This document shows, piece by piece, positions 1-8,157 of a stretch of 64,000 bases of DNA (positions within the stretch are counted from its first letter, which is position 1; every line of letters begins with the position of its first letter). Origin of the DNA: CAVUFH01 sp963740835 (lineage in GTDB: Bacteria > Actinomycetota > Acidimicrobiia > IMCC26256 > PALSA-610); contig CAVUFH010000004.1 of assembly GCA_963740835.1 (NCBI GenBank), positions 140,900 to 204,899 of the forward strand, given 5' to 3'. The notes beneath the pieces are model-generated. The model searched no databases. It was not told the DNA's origin and saw only the letters and a program-made list of their open reading frames with translations. Made by a program: the position numbers and the translations under genes.

Positions 1-184
1 CGCCGTCCTGCAGTGTGGCGAGGTCAAGGCCGGTGACCATCGAGAGGTATGCGGGCACGAGCGGGAGGACGCACGGCGAGAGGAAGGAGATGATCCCGCC
101 GCCGAACGCCGCGAGATACGCGAAGACGCTGACGTCGTTGAACCGGGAACCGAGCGCGAGCAGCGCCGGCACGGGTTCCTGCAT
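1..184 (-). CDS. ccdA: Cytochrome c biogenesis protein CcdA family, N-terminal fragment (runs off left edge)
   Basis: The reverse strand from an ATG at 184 is open to the window edge for 61 codons. After a short N-terminus the peptide reads FGGGIISFLSPCVLPLVPAY. This is the first membrane segment of CcdA/DsbD-type thiol-disulfide transporters, with the characteristic S-P-C-V-L-P cysteine motif. The family moves reducing equivalents across the cytoplasmic membrane for cytochrome c maturation. The next in-frame upstream ATG (204) is followed by a stop after six codons, so 184 is the start. The gene is divergent from the SDR gene at 304. The remaining membrane segments lie outside the window, so exact subfamily cannot be told. 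Confidence 0.85.
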   Translation of the reverse strand, partial: MQEPVPALLALGSRFNDVSVFAYLAAFGGGIISFLSPCVLPLVPAYLSMVTGLDLATLQDG

Positions 185-303
185 CAGCGCGAGCACGGGT
201 CCATTGTGCTGCGCCGGAGGAGCGGACCGGGAACGCCGCGCCGTAGGCTCTCCGGCCGTTGGTTCCGTCGCATGGGACCGAAAATCGTTCGGATGGGGGC
301 AGT

Positions 304-1107
304 GTGGCCAGCGCGCAGGAGATGTTCGACCTCTCGGGGAAAGTTGCGGTGCTCACCGGCGTCGGCAGCGGTATCGGCAAGGCAAGCGCGACCACGCTCG
401 CGGCCGCCGGCGCCACGATCGTCGGCGGCGACATCGACGAGGCCGGCGCGCAGGCGACCGCCGACGAGATCAAGGCCGATGGCGGCACCGCGGTGGTGCA
501 GCGCACCGACGTGACGAAGCGCGCCGACGTCGACGCGCTCGTCGACCGCGCGATGTCCGAGCACGGCCGGATCGACATCATGGGCAACATCGCCGGCGTG
601 CCGCACAACAAGCTCGTCGCCGAGTGCACCGACGAGGAATTCGAGCGGATTCTGGCGATCAACCTGAAAAGCGTGTTCTACGGGTGTCAGGCCGCGATCA
701 AGCACATGGTGCCGCAGGGTTCCGGCTGCATCGTCAACATCTCGTCCGGCGCGATCGACACCCCCGCGCCGACGCTCGCGTGCTACGGCATGACCAAGGC
801 GGCGGTCGCGATGCTCACGAAGACGCTCGCGACCGAAGTCGGGCGCAGTGGCGTCCGCGTCAACGCGATCGCGCCGGGCATGATCCTCACCAACTTCTCG
901 CGTCACAACTTCGTCGATGCGGACGGCAACGTCGTGCCCGAGAAGCTGGAGCAGTACCACAAGCGTGCGGGTGCGATGGCGCCGCTCGGGCGCGCGGGCG
1001 AGGCGCAGGATGTCGCGAACGCGTTCCTCTATCTCGTTTCCGACGCGGCGAGCTTCATCACCGGTCAGATCGAGCGCCCCAACGGCGGCGTCTCGATGCC
1101 CTGGTGA
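304..1107 (+). CDS. Short-chain dehydrogenase/reductase (SDR), NAD(P)-dependent
   Basis: This is a 267-aa classical SDR. The Rossmann glycine motif TGVGSGIG is at about residues 18-25, an Asp at 43 ends strand beta-2 (favouring NAD over NADP), NIAG is at 95-98, and the catalytic Ser (147/148), Tyr161 and Lys165 (YGMTK) are all present. The C-terminus carries the usual FITGQ...NGG signature. GTG at 304 is chosen because similarity begins just after it and GGGGG precedes it; the frame is open upstream to an ATG at 259. The substrate cannot be read from sequence. It stands alone between the divergent ccdA and the convergent kinase gene. Confidence 0.9.
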   Translation: MASAQEMFDLSGKVAVLTGVGSGIGKASATTLAAAGATIVGGDIDEAGAQATADEIKADGGTAVVQRTDVTKRADVDALVDRAMSEHGRIDIMGNIAGVPHNKLVAECTDEEFERILAINLKSVFYGCQAAIKHMVPQGSGCIVNISSGAIDTPAPTLACYGMTKAAVAMLTKTLATEVGRSGVRVNAIAPGMILTNFSRHNFVDADGNVVPEKLEQYHKRAGAMAPLGRAGEAQDVANAFLYLVSDAASFITGQIERPNGGVSMPW

Positions 1108-1119
1108 GGACGCCGGCGG

Positions 1120-2466
1120 TCAGTCCGCTCTCGGCAGCCGGACCACGAAATTGGCGCCCGCGCCGGGGAACGCGCCGTTTTCGACGCACACGGTGCCGCC
1201 GTGTGCGAGGACGATCCGTTTGACGACCGCGAGGCCGAGGCCGGAACCGCCTTCGTCGCGCGCCCGGCCCGCGTCGAGGCGCGTGAACCGGTCGAAGACG
1301 CGCTCGCGATCGGCATCCGCGATCCCTGGTCCGTCGTCCTCGACGGTGAGCACGACCTGCTCGGCCTCGGTGCGCACACCGACGTCGACGCGGTGGTTCG
1401 CGTGGCGCGCCGCGTTGTCGAGCAGGTTGTGCACGACCTGCGCGAGCTGACGGGAGCTGCCGTCGGCCCGACCCGCGGACACGCCGCTCGTATCGAAGCG
1501 GATCGGACCGCGGCGGCCGTCGACGTCGGCCAGGACCAGCTCGTCGACGTCAACGGGGACGCGCGCCGCGTCGAGCTGCCCTTCTTCGAGTCGGGCCAGC
1601 GCCAGCAGGTCGTCGACGAGTGCGCCCAGGCGGTGGTCCTCGGCGAGCAGGCGTTGGGCCAGCGCGGTCCAGTCGGCTCCGTCGGGGTCTCGCAATGCGA
1701 CCTCGAGGTCGGTGCGCATCGCCGCGACCGGGCTGCGCAGCTCGTGCGACGCGTCGGACACGAACTCGCGCTGACGGGCCGAGGCGGCCTCCAGCCGGTC
1801 GAGCATTTCGTTCATCGTCTCCGCCAGGCGGCGCACCTCGTCGCGTCCGGCCGGCACAGGGACGCGGCGGTGCATGGTCTCGCCCGAGATCGCCAGCACC
1901 TCGGTGCGGATCGCTTCGACCGGGCGGAGCGCGCGTCCCGCGATCACCCATGCCAGCACACCGACCAGCACCGTCAGGAACGCCGTCAGCAACCAGAGCC
2001 CGTTCCCGAGCTCGTCTGCGGAGCGTTGCGCGCTGTCGAGCGGACTGGCAACGGCAACGGTCACCGGTCCGTTCGGACCGTCGACGCGCTGCGTGAACAG
2101 CACGATGTCGCCGACCGGTGACGCCATCTCCTCGCCCGAACGGGACGCCGAGGTCGCGACGTCGAAGCCGGGAGGCACGAACGCGCTGCCGTAGAGCACC
2201 CGGCCGCTCGGGCCGATGACCCACGTGAACACAGGCGTACGGGTTGCGACGATGACGTTCGAGAGATCGGCGCCGGCGCGGATCTGCGATACCGCCGTCT
2301 CGAGCGCGAGCTTGCCGTCGTTCGCGGCGCGGTCCTCGAGGCGGGTCTCGACCGTGCGCACGAGCACCATCGAGGCGACCCCGAACGCGATGCCGAACAC
2401 GAGCGCGGCCGCGATCGTGACGCGGAAGCGGACGGATCCGAACGTCCGCCGCAGCGCGTCACGCAT
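1120..2466 (-). CDS. Sensor histidine kinase of an OmpR-type two-component system
   Basis: A 448-aa membrane kinase. Two hydrophobic segments (about residues 14-36 and 155-180) flank an extracytoplasmic sensor region. A HAMP-like segment (RALRPVEAIRTEV) follows, then the H-box SHELRSPVAAM with the phospho-acceptor His, the N-box NLLDNAARHA, and the G-boxes DDGPGI and GSGLGL. The order and length fit the EnvZ/MprB-like class of actinobacterial kinases. The ATG at 2466 overlaps the end of the response-regulator gene (stop at 2459-2461), implying translational coupling and one operon. The stimulus is unknown; the D,D-carboxypeptidase upstream of the pair hints at a cell-envelope signal, which is inference only. 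Confidence 0.93.
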   Translation of the reverse strand: MRDALRRTFGSVRFRVTIAAALVFGIAFGVASMVLVRTVETRLEDRAANDGKLALETAVSQIRAGADLSNVIVATRTPVFTWVIGPSGRVLYGSAFVPPGFDVATSASRSGEEMASPVGDIVLFTQRVDGPNGPVTVAVASPLDSAQRSADELGNGLWLLTAFLTVLVGVLAWVIAGRALRPVEAIRTEVLAISGETMHRRVPVPAGRDEVRRLAETMNEMLDRLEAASARQREFVSDASHELRSPVAAMRTDLEVALRDPDGADWTALAQRLLAEDHRLGALVDDLLALARLEEGQLDAARVPVDVDELVLADVDGRRGPIRFDTSGVSAGRADGSSRQLAQVVHNLLDNAARHANHRVDVGVRTEAEQVVLTVEDDGPGIADADRERVFDRFTRLDAGRARDEGGSGLGLAVVKRIVLAHGGTVCVENGAFPGAGANFVVRLPRAD

Positions 2467-3136
2467 TGTGGGGTACGGCCCGGTAGCCGGCGCCGCGGAC
2501 GGTGAGGATCGTGTGAGTCGAGAACGGCGCGTCGACCTTGCGGCGCAGGTAGCCGACATAGACCTCGACGATGTTCGGGTCGCCCTCGAAGTCGTGGCCC
2601 CACACTTCGTCGAGGAGTTGATGCTTCGAGACGACGTCGCCGTTGCGGCGCATGAGCGCCTCGAGCAGCGCGAACTCGCGCGTCGTGAGCGTGATCGGCT
2701 CGTCGGCGCGCACGCAGCTGCGCGTCGCCGGGTCGAGCACGAGGTCGCCGACCGTCAGTACTTCGGGTCGTGGCCGATCCCCGCGCCGGCCCAGCGCCCG
2801 CAGCCGGGCGACGAGCACGACGAATGAGAACGGCTTGGACAAGAAGTCGTCGGCGCCGGTGTCGAGCGCCTCGGCCTCGTCGTACTCGCCGTCCTTGGCC
2901 GTGAGCATCAGGATCGGCGTCCAGACGCCCTCCTCGCGGAGCGTCGCGCAGACCTTGTAGCCGTTCATCCCGGGCAAGAGGATGTCGAGCACGATCGCGC
3001 CGTAGTTGCCCTCGCGGGCGCGTGCGACGCCGTCGAGCCCGTTGTGGACGACATCGACCTCGAAGCCTTCGGCCGTCAGCCCCCGCTCCACGGCTTGCGC
3101 GAGCGATATCTCGTCTTCGACCACCAGGACGCGCAT
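2459..3136 (-). CDS. OmpR/PhoB-family response regulator
   Basis: A 225-aa response regulator. The receiver domain has the acidic cluster VVEDE at residues 5-9, the phospho-acceptor Asp51 (VLDILLPG), T79 in LMLTAKD and Lys101 (FLSKPF). The C-terminal winged helix has LTTREFALLEALMRR and ends with RGAGYR. ATG at 3136 is preferred over an ATG seven codons upstream because the receiver fold begins at MRVLVVEDE. Its 3' end overlaps the histidine kinase start by eight bases, so the two are a co-translated pair. It would bind DNA as a phosphorylated dimer; targets are not visible here. Confidence 0.95.
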   Translation of the reverse strand: MRVLVVEDEISLAQAVERGLTAEGFEVDVVHNGLDGVARAREGNYGAIVLDILLPGMNGYKVCATLREEGVWTPILMLTAKDGEYDEAEALDTGADDFLSKPFSFVVLVARLRALGRRGDRPRPEVLTVGDLVLDPATRSCVRADEPITLTTREFALLEALMRRNGDVVSKHQLLDEVWGHDFEGDPNIVEVYVGYLRRKVDAPFSTHTILTVRGAGYRAVPHNA

Positions 3137-3153
3137 GCCTACATTGTCGCGGG

Positions 3154-4567
3154 TCATCGGATTGCCACGGGTCGCGCGCTACGTCGTCGCGACGGAGCCG
3201 CACGTGCGACTCGACCGGCGGACCGACGCGGTCGCCCGGCCGGTAGCGGCCGTCGACGACGGTGAGCCCACCGCTGCGCATCTTGGCCGCGCGGTTGCGC
3301 TGGCGAGCGACGCGCCGGGCCCGCTGGCGGCGCACCGCCCGCCGCCGGAGCACGAACCCGATCACGAGCAGGATCAGGACGACGATCACGACGTTGCGCA
3401 CGCTGAGCAGCCCGGATCCGCCGGTGGCGGCCGTCTGCTGCGACGCGATCGCGTCGCCGCCGACCACGCTCGACGGCGGTGCGGTGGTCGGCGCGAGTGC
3501 GGTCGTCGTCGAGGTGCTCGACGATGAGGTCGACGACGACGTCGATGATGCCGATGTTGTAGCCGAGTGGGTCGCGGTCGTGAGGCTCGCGCCCCGCACC
3601 AACGTCGAGAATGCGTCCCGATCCGCGATTCGCTGATCGTAGGTGCTCACGGCCACACGCGGCAGACGCGTGCCGGTTCCCGCGTCGTTCGCCATGGCGA
3701 AGCCCTGGTCGAAGAGCTGCGCGGCCCAGCCGTACGTGTCGTACGTGTTCATGATCACCGCGATCAACGTCCGGCCGTCGCGCGTGGCGGTGGCCGTGAT
3801 CGTGTGGCCCGCGCGCTCCGTGTAGCCGGTCTTGAACCCGGTAGCCCACTGGTAGGCGTGACTCGAGCCCGGAAGGAGCTTGTTGTGGTTGGTGAGCGAG
3901 CGGTGTAGCCCGGTCGGGTCGTCGAACTTGAACGTGCGCAAGCCCGCGAACTTCGCGATCTCCGGCACGGCCATCGCGTTGCGGGTCGCGATCGCGATGT
4001 CGTACGCGCTCATCCGCGGGCCACCCTTGTAGGACGCCTTGTCATCCAGGCCGGCCGGATCGGCGTACGTGCTGTCCTTCATGCCGAAGCGTTTCCCGCT
4101 CTGCTGCAACGCCGCGATGAAGCCGTCGACGCTGCCACCCGCGGCTTCCGCGATCGCGTAGGCGGCGTCGTTGGCGGAGGCCATGAGCAGCGATGCCATC
4201 GCGTTCTCGAACGGCCACTGCTGGCCCGCGGCCATGTTGATCCGGCTCGCGGGCTGGCCCGCGGCGAGCGGGCTCACGTTGATGGTCGCGTTCGCGGGGA
4301 GCCGCTCGACCGCCGTCAACGCAGTCATCACCTTCGCGGTGCTGGCCGGCGGCAGCGCATCGTGTTCGTGATCGGCGAGGAGCACCGTGCCGGTCTGGAC
4401 GTCGACGAGGATGTACGCCTTCGGCGGCGGTGACTGCGGCGCCGCGACGCGCGTGACGTCGCGCGTGCTCGCGGGCGCGCCGCGCCGGCGGCCGTTGGCG
4501 CGAGAAGGACGCCGACGAGCAGCACTACGAGCGCGACACACGCGGCCAGCGGTCCACGGCGGGTCAT
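3154..4567 (-). CDS. dacA: D-alanyl-D-alanine carboxypeptidase (PBP5/DacA family), reading frame broken
   Basis: A penicillin-binding serine D,D-carboxypeptidase that trims peptidoglycan stem peptides outside the membrane. All three catalytic motifs are present: STAK (PPASTAKVMTAL), SAN (MASANDAA) and KTG (FKTGYTERAGH). A signal peptide (MTRRGPLAACVALVVLLVGV, ending ...APTAAGAA) starts at the ATG at 4567 but lies in a different frame from the catalytic domain. The switch is around 4470-4486 in a run of G and C. The mature domain is followed by a Ser/Thr-rich linker, a membrane helix (about 3370-3400) and a basic tail. The catalytic frame meets no stop before the response-regulator gene, while a TGA at 3154-3156 in a neighbouring frame fits the expected end, so a second indel is likely between 3155 and 3260. 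The end coordinate is therefore approximate. Confidence 0.8.
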
Positions 4568-4641
4568 CGAGCGAATCAGCGTAGGCGCGCCGCCTCGGTA
4601 ATTTTCGGGTTCTCCGGGGTGGCGCGTGCCACCATGGGTGC

Positions 4642-5835
4642 GTGGAACGCATATCGGCGCGTATCGCCGCGATCAGTGAATCGGCGACGCTCGCCGTCGA
4701 CGCCAAGGCCAAGGCGCTGAAGGCAGCCGGCGAAGACGTCATCGGCTTCGGCGCCGGCGAACCGGACTTCCCGACGCCTGAACACATCGTCGAGGCGGCC
4801 GCGGCAGCCTGTCGCGATCCCCGCAACCACCGCTACAGCCCGACGCCCGGTCTTCCCGAACTGCGCGACGCCATCGCGCACAAGACGAAGCGCGACTCCG
4901 GATTCGACTGCGAAGCCGCGCAGGTGCTCGTCACGAACGGGGGTAAGCACGCCGTCTACAACACGTTCCAGGTGCTCTGCGACCCGGGCGACGAGGTGCT
5001 CGTGCCCGCGCCGTACTGGACCTCCTACCCCGAGACCATCGTGCTGGGCGGCGGTGTCCCGGTCGAGCTTCCCACCAGTGAAATCGACGGCTTCCGCGTC
5101 ACGGTGGACCAACTCGACGCGGCGCGTACGGCGCGCAGCAAGGCACTGTTGTTCGTGTCGCCGAGCAACCCGACGGGTGCGGTCTATCCGGCCGCGGAGG
5201 TCGAGGCGATCGGCCGCTGGGCTGCGGAGCACGGCATCTGGGTGATCACCGACGAGATCTACGAGCACCTCACGTACGGCCCGCACGTGTTCACGTCGAT
5301 GCCCACGCTCGTGCCCGAGATCGCGGACCGGTGCGTGATCCTGAACGGCGTCGCGAAGACGTACGCGATGACGGGCTGGCGTGTCGGATGGATGATCGCG
5401 CCGCGTGACGTGATCGGCGCCGCCACGAACTTGCAGTCGCACTCGACGTCGAACGTGTCGAACGTCGCGCAAGTTGCCGCGCTCACCGCGGTCAGCGGCG
5501 ACCTCGAAGCCGTCACCGAGATGCGCGCGGCGTTCGCGCGCCGCGGCCAGAAGATGTACGAGATGCTGTCGGGCATCCCCGGCGTGACGTGTCTCGAACC
5601 GCAAGGCGCGTTCTACTGCTTCCCTTCGTTCCTCGGTGTGCTCGGACGCGAGATCGCCGGCCGCCGGCCGCAGGACACGCTCGAGCTCTGCGAGCTGCTC
5701 CTCGAAGTCGCGAAGGTCGCGATCGTGCCCGGCGAGGCCTTCGGCGCGCCGGGTTATGCGCGCATGTCGTTCGCACTCGGCGACGATGACCTGGGTGAAG
5801 GCGTCCGTCGCATCGCCGATCTCTTGAGCGCATGA
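4642..5835 (+). CDS. aspC: Class I pyridoxal-phosphate aminotransferase (aspartate aminotransferase-like)
   Basis: A 397-aa fold-type I aminotransferase. It shows GAGEPDFPTP near the N-terminus (substrate-binding loop), SPSNPTGAVY, ITDEIYEH and Lys239 in NGVAKTYAMTGWRVGW as the Schiff-base lysine. Length and motifs match the aspartate aminotransferase Ib subgroup common in Actinobacteria. The GTG at 4642 is the only plausible start after the divergent dacA start at 4567, so the two share a 74-bp promoter region. serA follows on the same strand after 74 bp and also handles amino-acid carbon. Exact substrate (aspartate or an aromatic keto acid) cannot be fixed from motifs alone. Confidence 0.88.
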   Translation: MERISARIAAISESATLAVDAKAKALKAAGEDVIGFGAGEPDFPTPEHIVEAAAAACRDPRNHRYSPTPGLPELRDAIAHKTKRDSGFDCEAAQVLVTNGGKHAVYNTFQVLCDPGDEVLVPAPYWTSYPETIVLGGGVPVELPTSEIDGFRVTVDQLDAARTARSKALLFVSPSNPTGAVYPAAEVEAIGRWAAEHGIWVITDEIYEHLTYGPHVFTSMPTLVPEIADRCVILNGVAKTYAMTGWRVGWMIAPRDVIGAATNLQSHSTSNVSNVAQVAALTAVSGDLEAVTEMRAAFARRGQKMYEMLSGIPGVTCLEPQGAFYCFPSFLGVLGREIAGRRPQDTLELCELLLEVAKVAIVPGEAFGAPGYARMSFALGDDDLGEGVRRIADLLSA

Positions 5836-5909
5836 ACGATCGGAATCCCGTTCGGCCCGCGCCCGCGACATCCCGAGAATCCGCGACCGAACGGTAATCT
5901 CGCTCCTTC

Positions 5910-7487
5910 ATGGCCCCCCGCGTCCTCGTCAGTGAGCCCCTTGCCGCCCGCGGCCTGGAGGCGATGACCGCCGCCGGTCTCGACGTCGACTTGCAGCCGG
6001 GCTTGGCCCCGGCCGACCTGCTCCGCGCGGTCGACGGCGCGGCCGCGCTGGTGATCCGCAGCGCGACGCAGGTCACCGCGGAGGTGCTCGACGCCGGCCG
6101 CGACCTGGTCGTGGTGGGCCGGGCCGGGATCGGCCTCGACAACGTCGACGTCGCGGAGGCGACCCGCCGCGGTGTCATGGTCGTGAACGCGCCGCAGTCG
6201 AACATCCTGTCGGCCGCCGAGCATTCCCTCGCCCTCCTGCTCGCGCAGGCCCGCAACGTCCCCCAGGCGCACAACGACCTGCGGAGCGGGAAGTGGAACC
6301 GCTCGAAGTGGGAAGGCGTCGAGCTCCACGGTAAGACGCTCGGCATCGTCGGTCTCGGCCGGGTCGGTGTTCTCGTCGCCCAGCGGGCCCACGCGTTCGG
6401 CATGCGCCTCGCGGCCTTCGATCCGTTCGTCAACACCGAGCGCGCCCGTCAGCTCGGCGTGCAGCTGGTGCCGACGATCGAGGAGCTGTTCGCGCTGTGC
6501 GACTTCGTCTCGATCCACGCCACCAAGACGCCGCAGACCATCGGGCTCGTGAACGCGGATGTCCTCAAGCACGCCAAGACCGGGCTGCGGTTGATCAACG
6601 CGGGCCGGGGCGGCATCGTCGACGAGGACGCGCTCGCGGAGGCGATCGCGCGTGGTCAGCTCGGCGGTGCGGCGATCGACACCTTCGCCACGGAACCGAC
6701 CACGGAATCGCCGTTGTTCGCGCTCGACAACGTCGTCGTCACGCCGCACCTGGGCGCGTCGACTTCCGAGGCGCAGGACAAGGCCGGCGTGACGATCGCC
6801 GAGCAGGTCGTGCTCGCGCTGCGCGGCGACTTCGTCCCGTTCGCTGTGAACGTCGCGGCCTCGGAGGTCTCCGAGACGGTGCGGCCTTTCCTTCCGCTCG
6901 CGGAGCGGCTCGGTCGGTTGTTCACCGGGCTCGCCGGCGGCGCGCCGGAGACGCTCGAGATCACCTACGAAGGCGAGATCGCCGACTACGACTGCCGCGT
7001 GCTCACGCTCTCGGTGCTGAAAGGCGTGCTCGGTCCGGTCTCTGACGAACCGGTCACGTTCGTCAATGCACCGCAGCTCGCCGAGGAGCGCAAGATCGCG
7101 ATCCGGGAGACGACGTCGTCGGACGCACGCGATTACGTGAACCTGATCTCCGTGCGCGGGGCGGGCAGTACGCATGTCGCCGCGACGCTCTTCGGCAAAC
7201 AGGAAGCGCCGCGCATCGTCGGGATCGACGAGCAGACGATCGACCTGCCGCCGTCGCGCCACCTGCTGATCGTGAACAACGAGGACGTCCCCGGCGTGAT
7301 CGGTCGGGTGGGGATGATCCTCGGCGACGCCGGCATCAACATCTCCGACTTCCACGTCGGACGGAGCCCGAGCGGCGCGGCCGCGCTGATGGGTATCGCC
7401 ACGGACTCCCTCGTGCCGCCCGAGATCGTGCGCGTTCTCATGGACGAACCCGGTGTCCGCGCCGCTCGCGCCATAGAACTCGAGTAG
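5910..7487 (+). CDS. serA: D-3-phosphoglycerate dehydrogenase
   Basis: This first enzyme of serine synthesis oxidises 3-phosphoglycerate with NAD. The 525-aa length is that of the long actinobacterial form. The N-terminal substrate domain and Rossmann motif (LGIVGLGRVGVLVA, about residues 145-160) carry the catalytic Arg, Glu and His regions (INAGRGGIVDEDAL, TPHLGAST). An intervening domain and a C-terminal ACT domain (VPGVIGRVGMILGDAGINISDF, about 455-477) follow; the ACT domain is the serine feedback site in relatives. ATG at 5910 starts the conserved PRVLVSEPLA. The stop codon lies inside the first unit of a four-copy 14-bp tandem repeat. Confidence 0.96.
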   Translation: MAPRVLVSEPLAARGLEAMTAAGLDVDLQPGLAPADLLRAVDGAAALVIRSATQVTAEVLDAGRDLVVVGRAGIGLDNVDVAEATRRGVMVVNAPQSNILSAAEHSLALLLAQARNVPQAHNDLRSGKWNRSKWEGVELHGKTLGIVGLGRVGVLVAQRAHAFGMRLAAFDPFVNTERARQLGVQLVPTIEELFALCDFVSIHATKTPQTIGLVNADVLKHAKTGLRLINAGRGGIVDEDALAEAIARGQLGGAAIDTFATEPTTESPLFALDNVVVTPHLGASTSEAQDKAGVTIAEQVVLALRGDFVPFAVNVAASEVSETVRPFLPLAERLGRLFTGLAGGAPETLEITYEGEIADYDCRVLTLSVLKGVLGPVSDEPVTFVNAPQLAEERKIAIRETTSSDARDYVNLISVRGAGSTHVAATLFGKQEAPRIVGIDEQTIDLPPSRHLLIVNNEDVPGVIGRVGMILGDAGINISDFHVGRSPSGAAALMGIATDSLVPPEIVRVLMDEPGVRAARAIELE

Positions 7488-7531
7488 GAGAACTCGAGGA
7501 GGAGAACTCGAGGAGGAGAACTCGAGGCGGC
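7476..7531. repeat. 14-bp tandem repeat spanning the serA stop codon
   Basis: Four head-to-tail copies of GAACTCGAGGAGGA occupy 7476-7489, 7490-7503, 7504-7517 and 7518-7531. The first copy differs by one base (TAG, the serA stop) and the last by two near its end. Each unit contains CTCGAG and a purine-rich AGGAGG. The array fills almost the whole gap between serA and the convergent small gene ending at 7537. Confidence 0.9.
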
Positions 7532-7536
7532 GCCCC

Positions 7537-7908
7537 TCAGCGCTGCGACTTGCGCAGGCCGTCGGCCGCGGCTGCGCCTTCGTCGACGTAGCAACGGTCG
7601 GCGTGGGTGCGGTCGTAGTTCTGGCCGCCGGGCACGTGGAAGATGCCGCTCGACAGCTTCGCCTTCACCGGGTGCGAGGCCGGGCAGGCGCCGTCGACCG
7701 GTTCCACCCATGCCGGCGCCTCGACGGCTGCCGGTTCGCTCGCGACGACCGGGCCTGGGCGCGGAACCGGCGGGAACGGGAACGGCGCGGTGTCCCACGC
7801 GACATCGGTTGCCGGTGCCGGCACGCGTGCCCGGATGGCTCGCCACACCGCGTACGCGATGCCGGCGAGGATCCCGGCGAACACGGCCCGCTTGAATGCT
7901 TTGTGCAT
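7537..7908 (-). CDS. Small membrane-anchored protein with a C-terminal 'sunset'-like domain
   Basis: A 123-aa protein. A single hydrophobic segment (about residues 8-24, FAGILAGIAYAVW) is followed by a Pro/Ala-rich linker. The compact C-terminal domain (about 78-123) reads HPVKAKLSSGIFHVPGGQNY, then has a conserved Cys in DRCYVDE and a basic end (GLRKSQR). The pattern SSGIFHxPGGxxYxRTxxxxC is shared by small actinobacterial extracellular domains related to the Ada-type metal-binding fold; that assignment is from memory of the family. Function is unknown. It is convergent with serA and divergent from the leuA leader. Confidence 0.7.
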   Translation of the reverse strand: MHKAFKRAVFAGILAGIAYAVWRAIRARVPAPATDVAWDTAPFPFPPVPRPGPVVASEPAAVEAPAWVEPVDGACPASHPVKAKLSSGIFHVPGGQNYDRTHADRCYVDEGAAAADGLRKSQR

Positions 7909-7947
7909 GCACGGATCTTTTCATGCGACGCGGTGATCGAGGATGGA

Positions 7948-7976
7948 TTGACGAAACCAGCCCCCACTGGCAGACT
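7948..7976 (+). promoter_or_regulatory. Probable promoter of the leuA leader
   Basis: A TTGACG hexamer at 7948-7953 and CAGACT at 7971-7976 are separated by 17 bp, the expected spacing for a housekeeping sigma factor. Transcription would begin near 7983-7987, at or just before the leader-peptide ATG (7987). The leader would then be translated from a nearly leaderless mRNA, common in Actinobacteria. Confidence 0.55.
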
Positions 7977-7986
7977 GTCGGGACTC

Positions 7987-8040
7987 ATGAACGCGGACCT
8001 GCGCCCGAACCCGTACCTGCTGGGCCTCCTCCTTACTTAG
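7987..8040 (+). CDS. leuL: Leucine leader peptide (leuA attenuator)
   Basis: A 17-residue open reading frame, MNADLRPNPYLLGLLLT, with six leucines of which five fall in the last seven residues (LLGLLL). It lies 117 bp before leuA and is followed by a terminator hairpin. This is the standard layout for ribosome-mediated attenuation: stalling at the Leu codons under leucine starvation would favour an antiterminated transcript. The last Leu codon is CTT, unusual in this GC-rich DNA. Confidence 0.85.
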   Translation: MNADLRPNPYLLGLLLT

Positions 8041-8099
8041 GCGCGGGCGCCCATCGGTGCTCGCGCTTCGCCCTCCGTGCCTTCGGCCGGAGGGTTTTT
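8041..8099 (+). terminator. leuA attenuator terminator
   Basis: After the leader stop, GCGCG (8041-8045) can pair with CGCGC (8062-8066). Next comes a strong hairpin, CCCTCCG (8071-8077) with CGGAGGG (8088-8094), directly followed by five T residues (8095-8099). It lies upstream of the leuA start at 8158 and so can only act as a conditional terminator. Confidence 0.82.
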
Positions 8100-8157
8100 C
8101 ATTGCTCCGCATCCCTGCACATCGCCTTCCTGCAACTTCCAGCATCCGGAGAACCAG

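Noticed and set aside
2061..3153. dacA reading frame continuing through the response-regulator and kinase genes
   Set aside because: After about 3160 the frame is Arg-rich and runs over two clear genes. The absence of a stop is better explained by an indel near the end of dacA.
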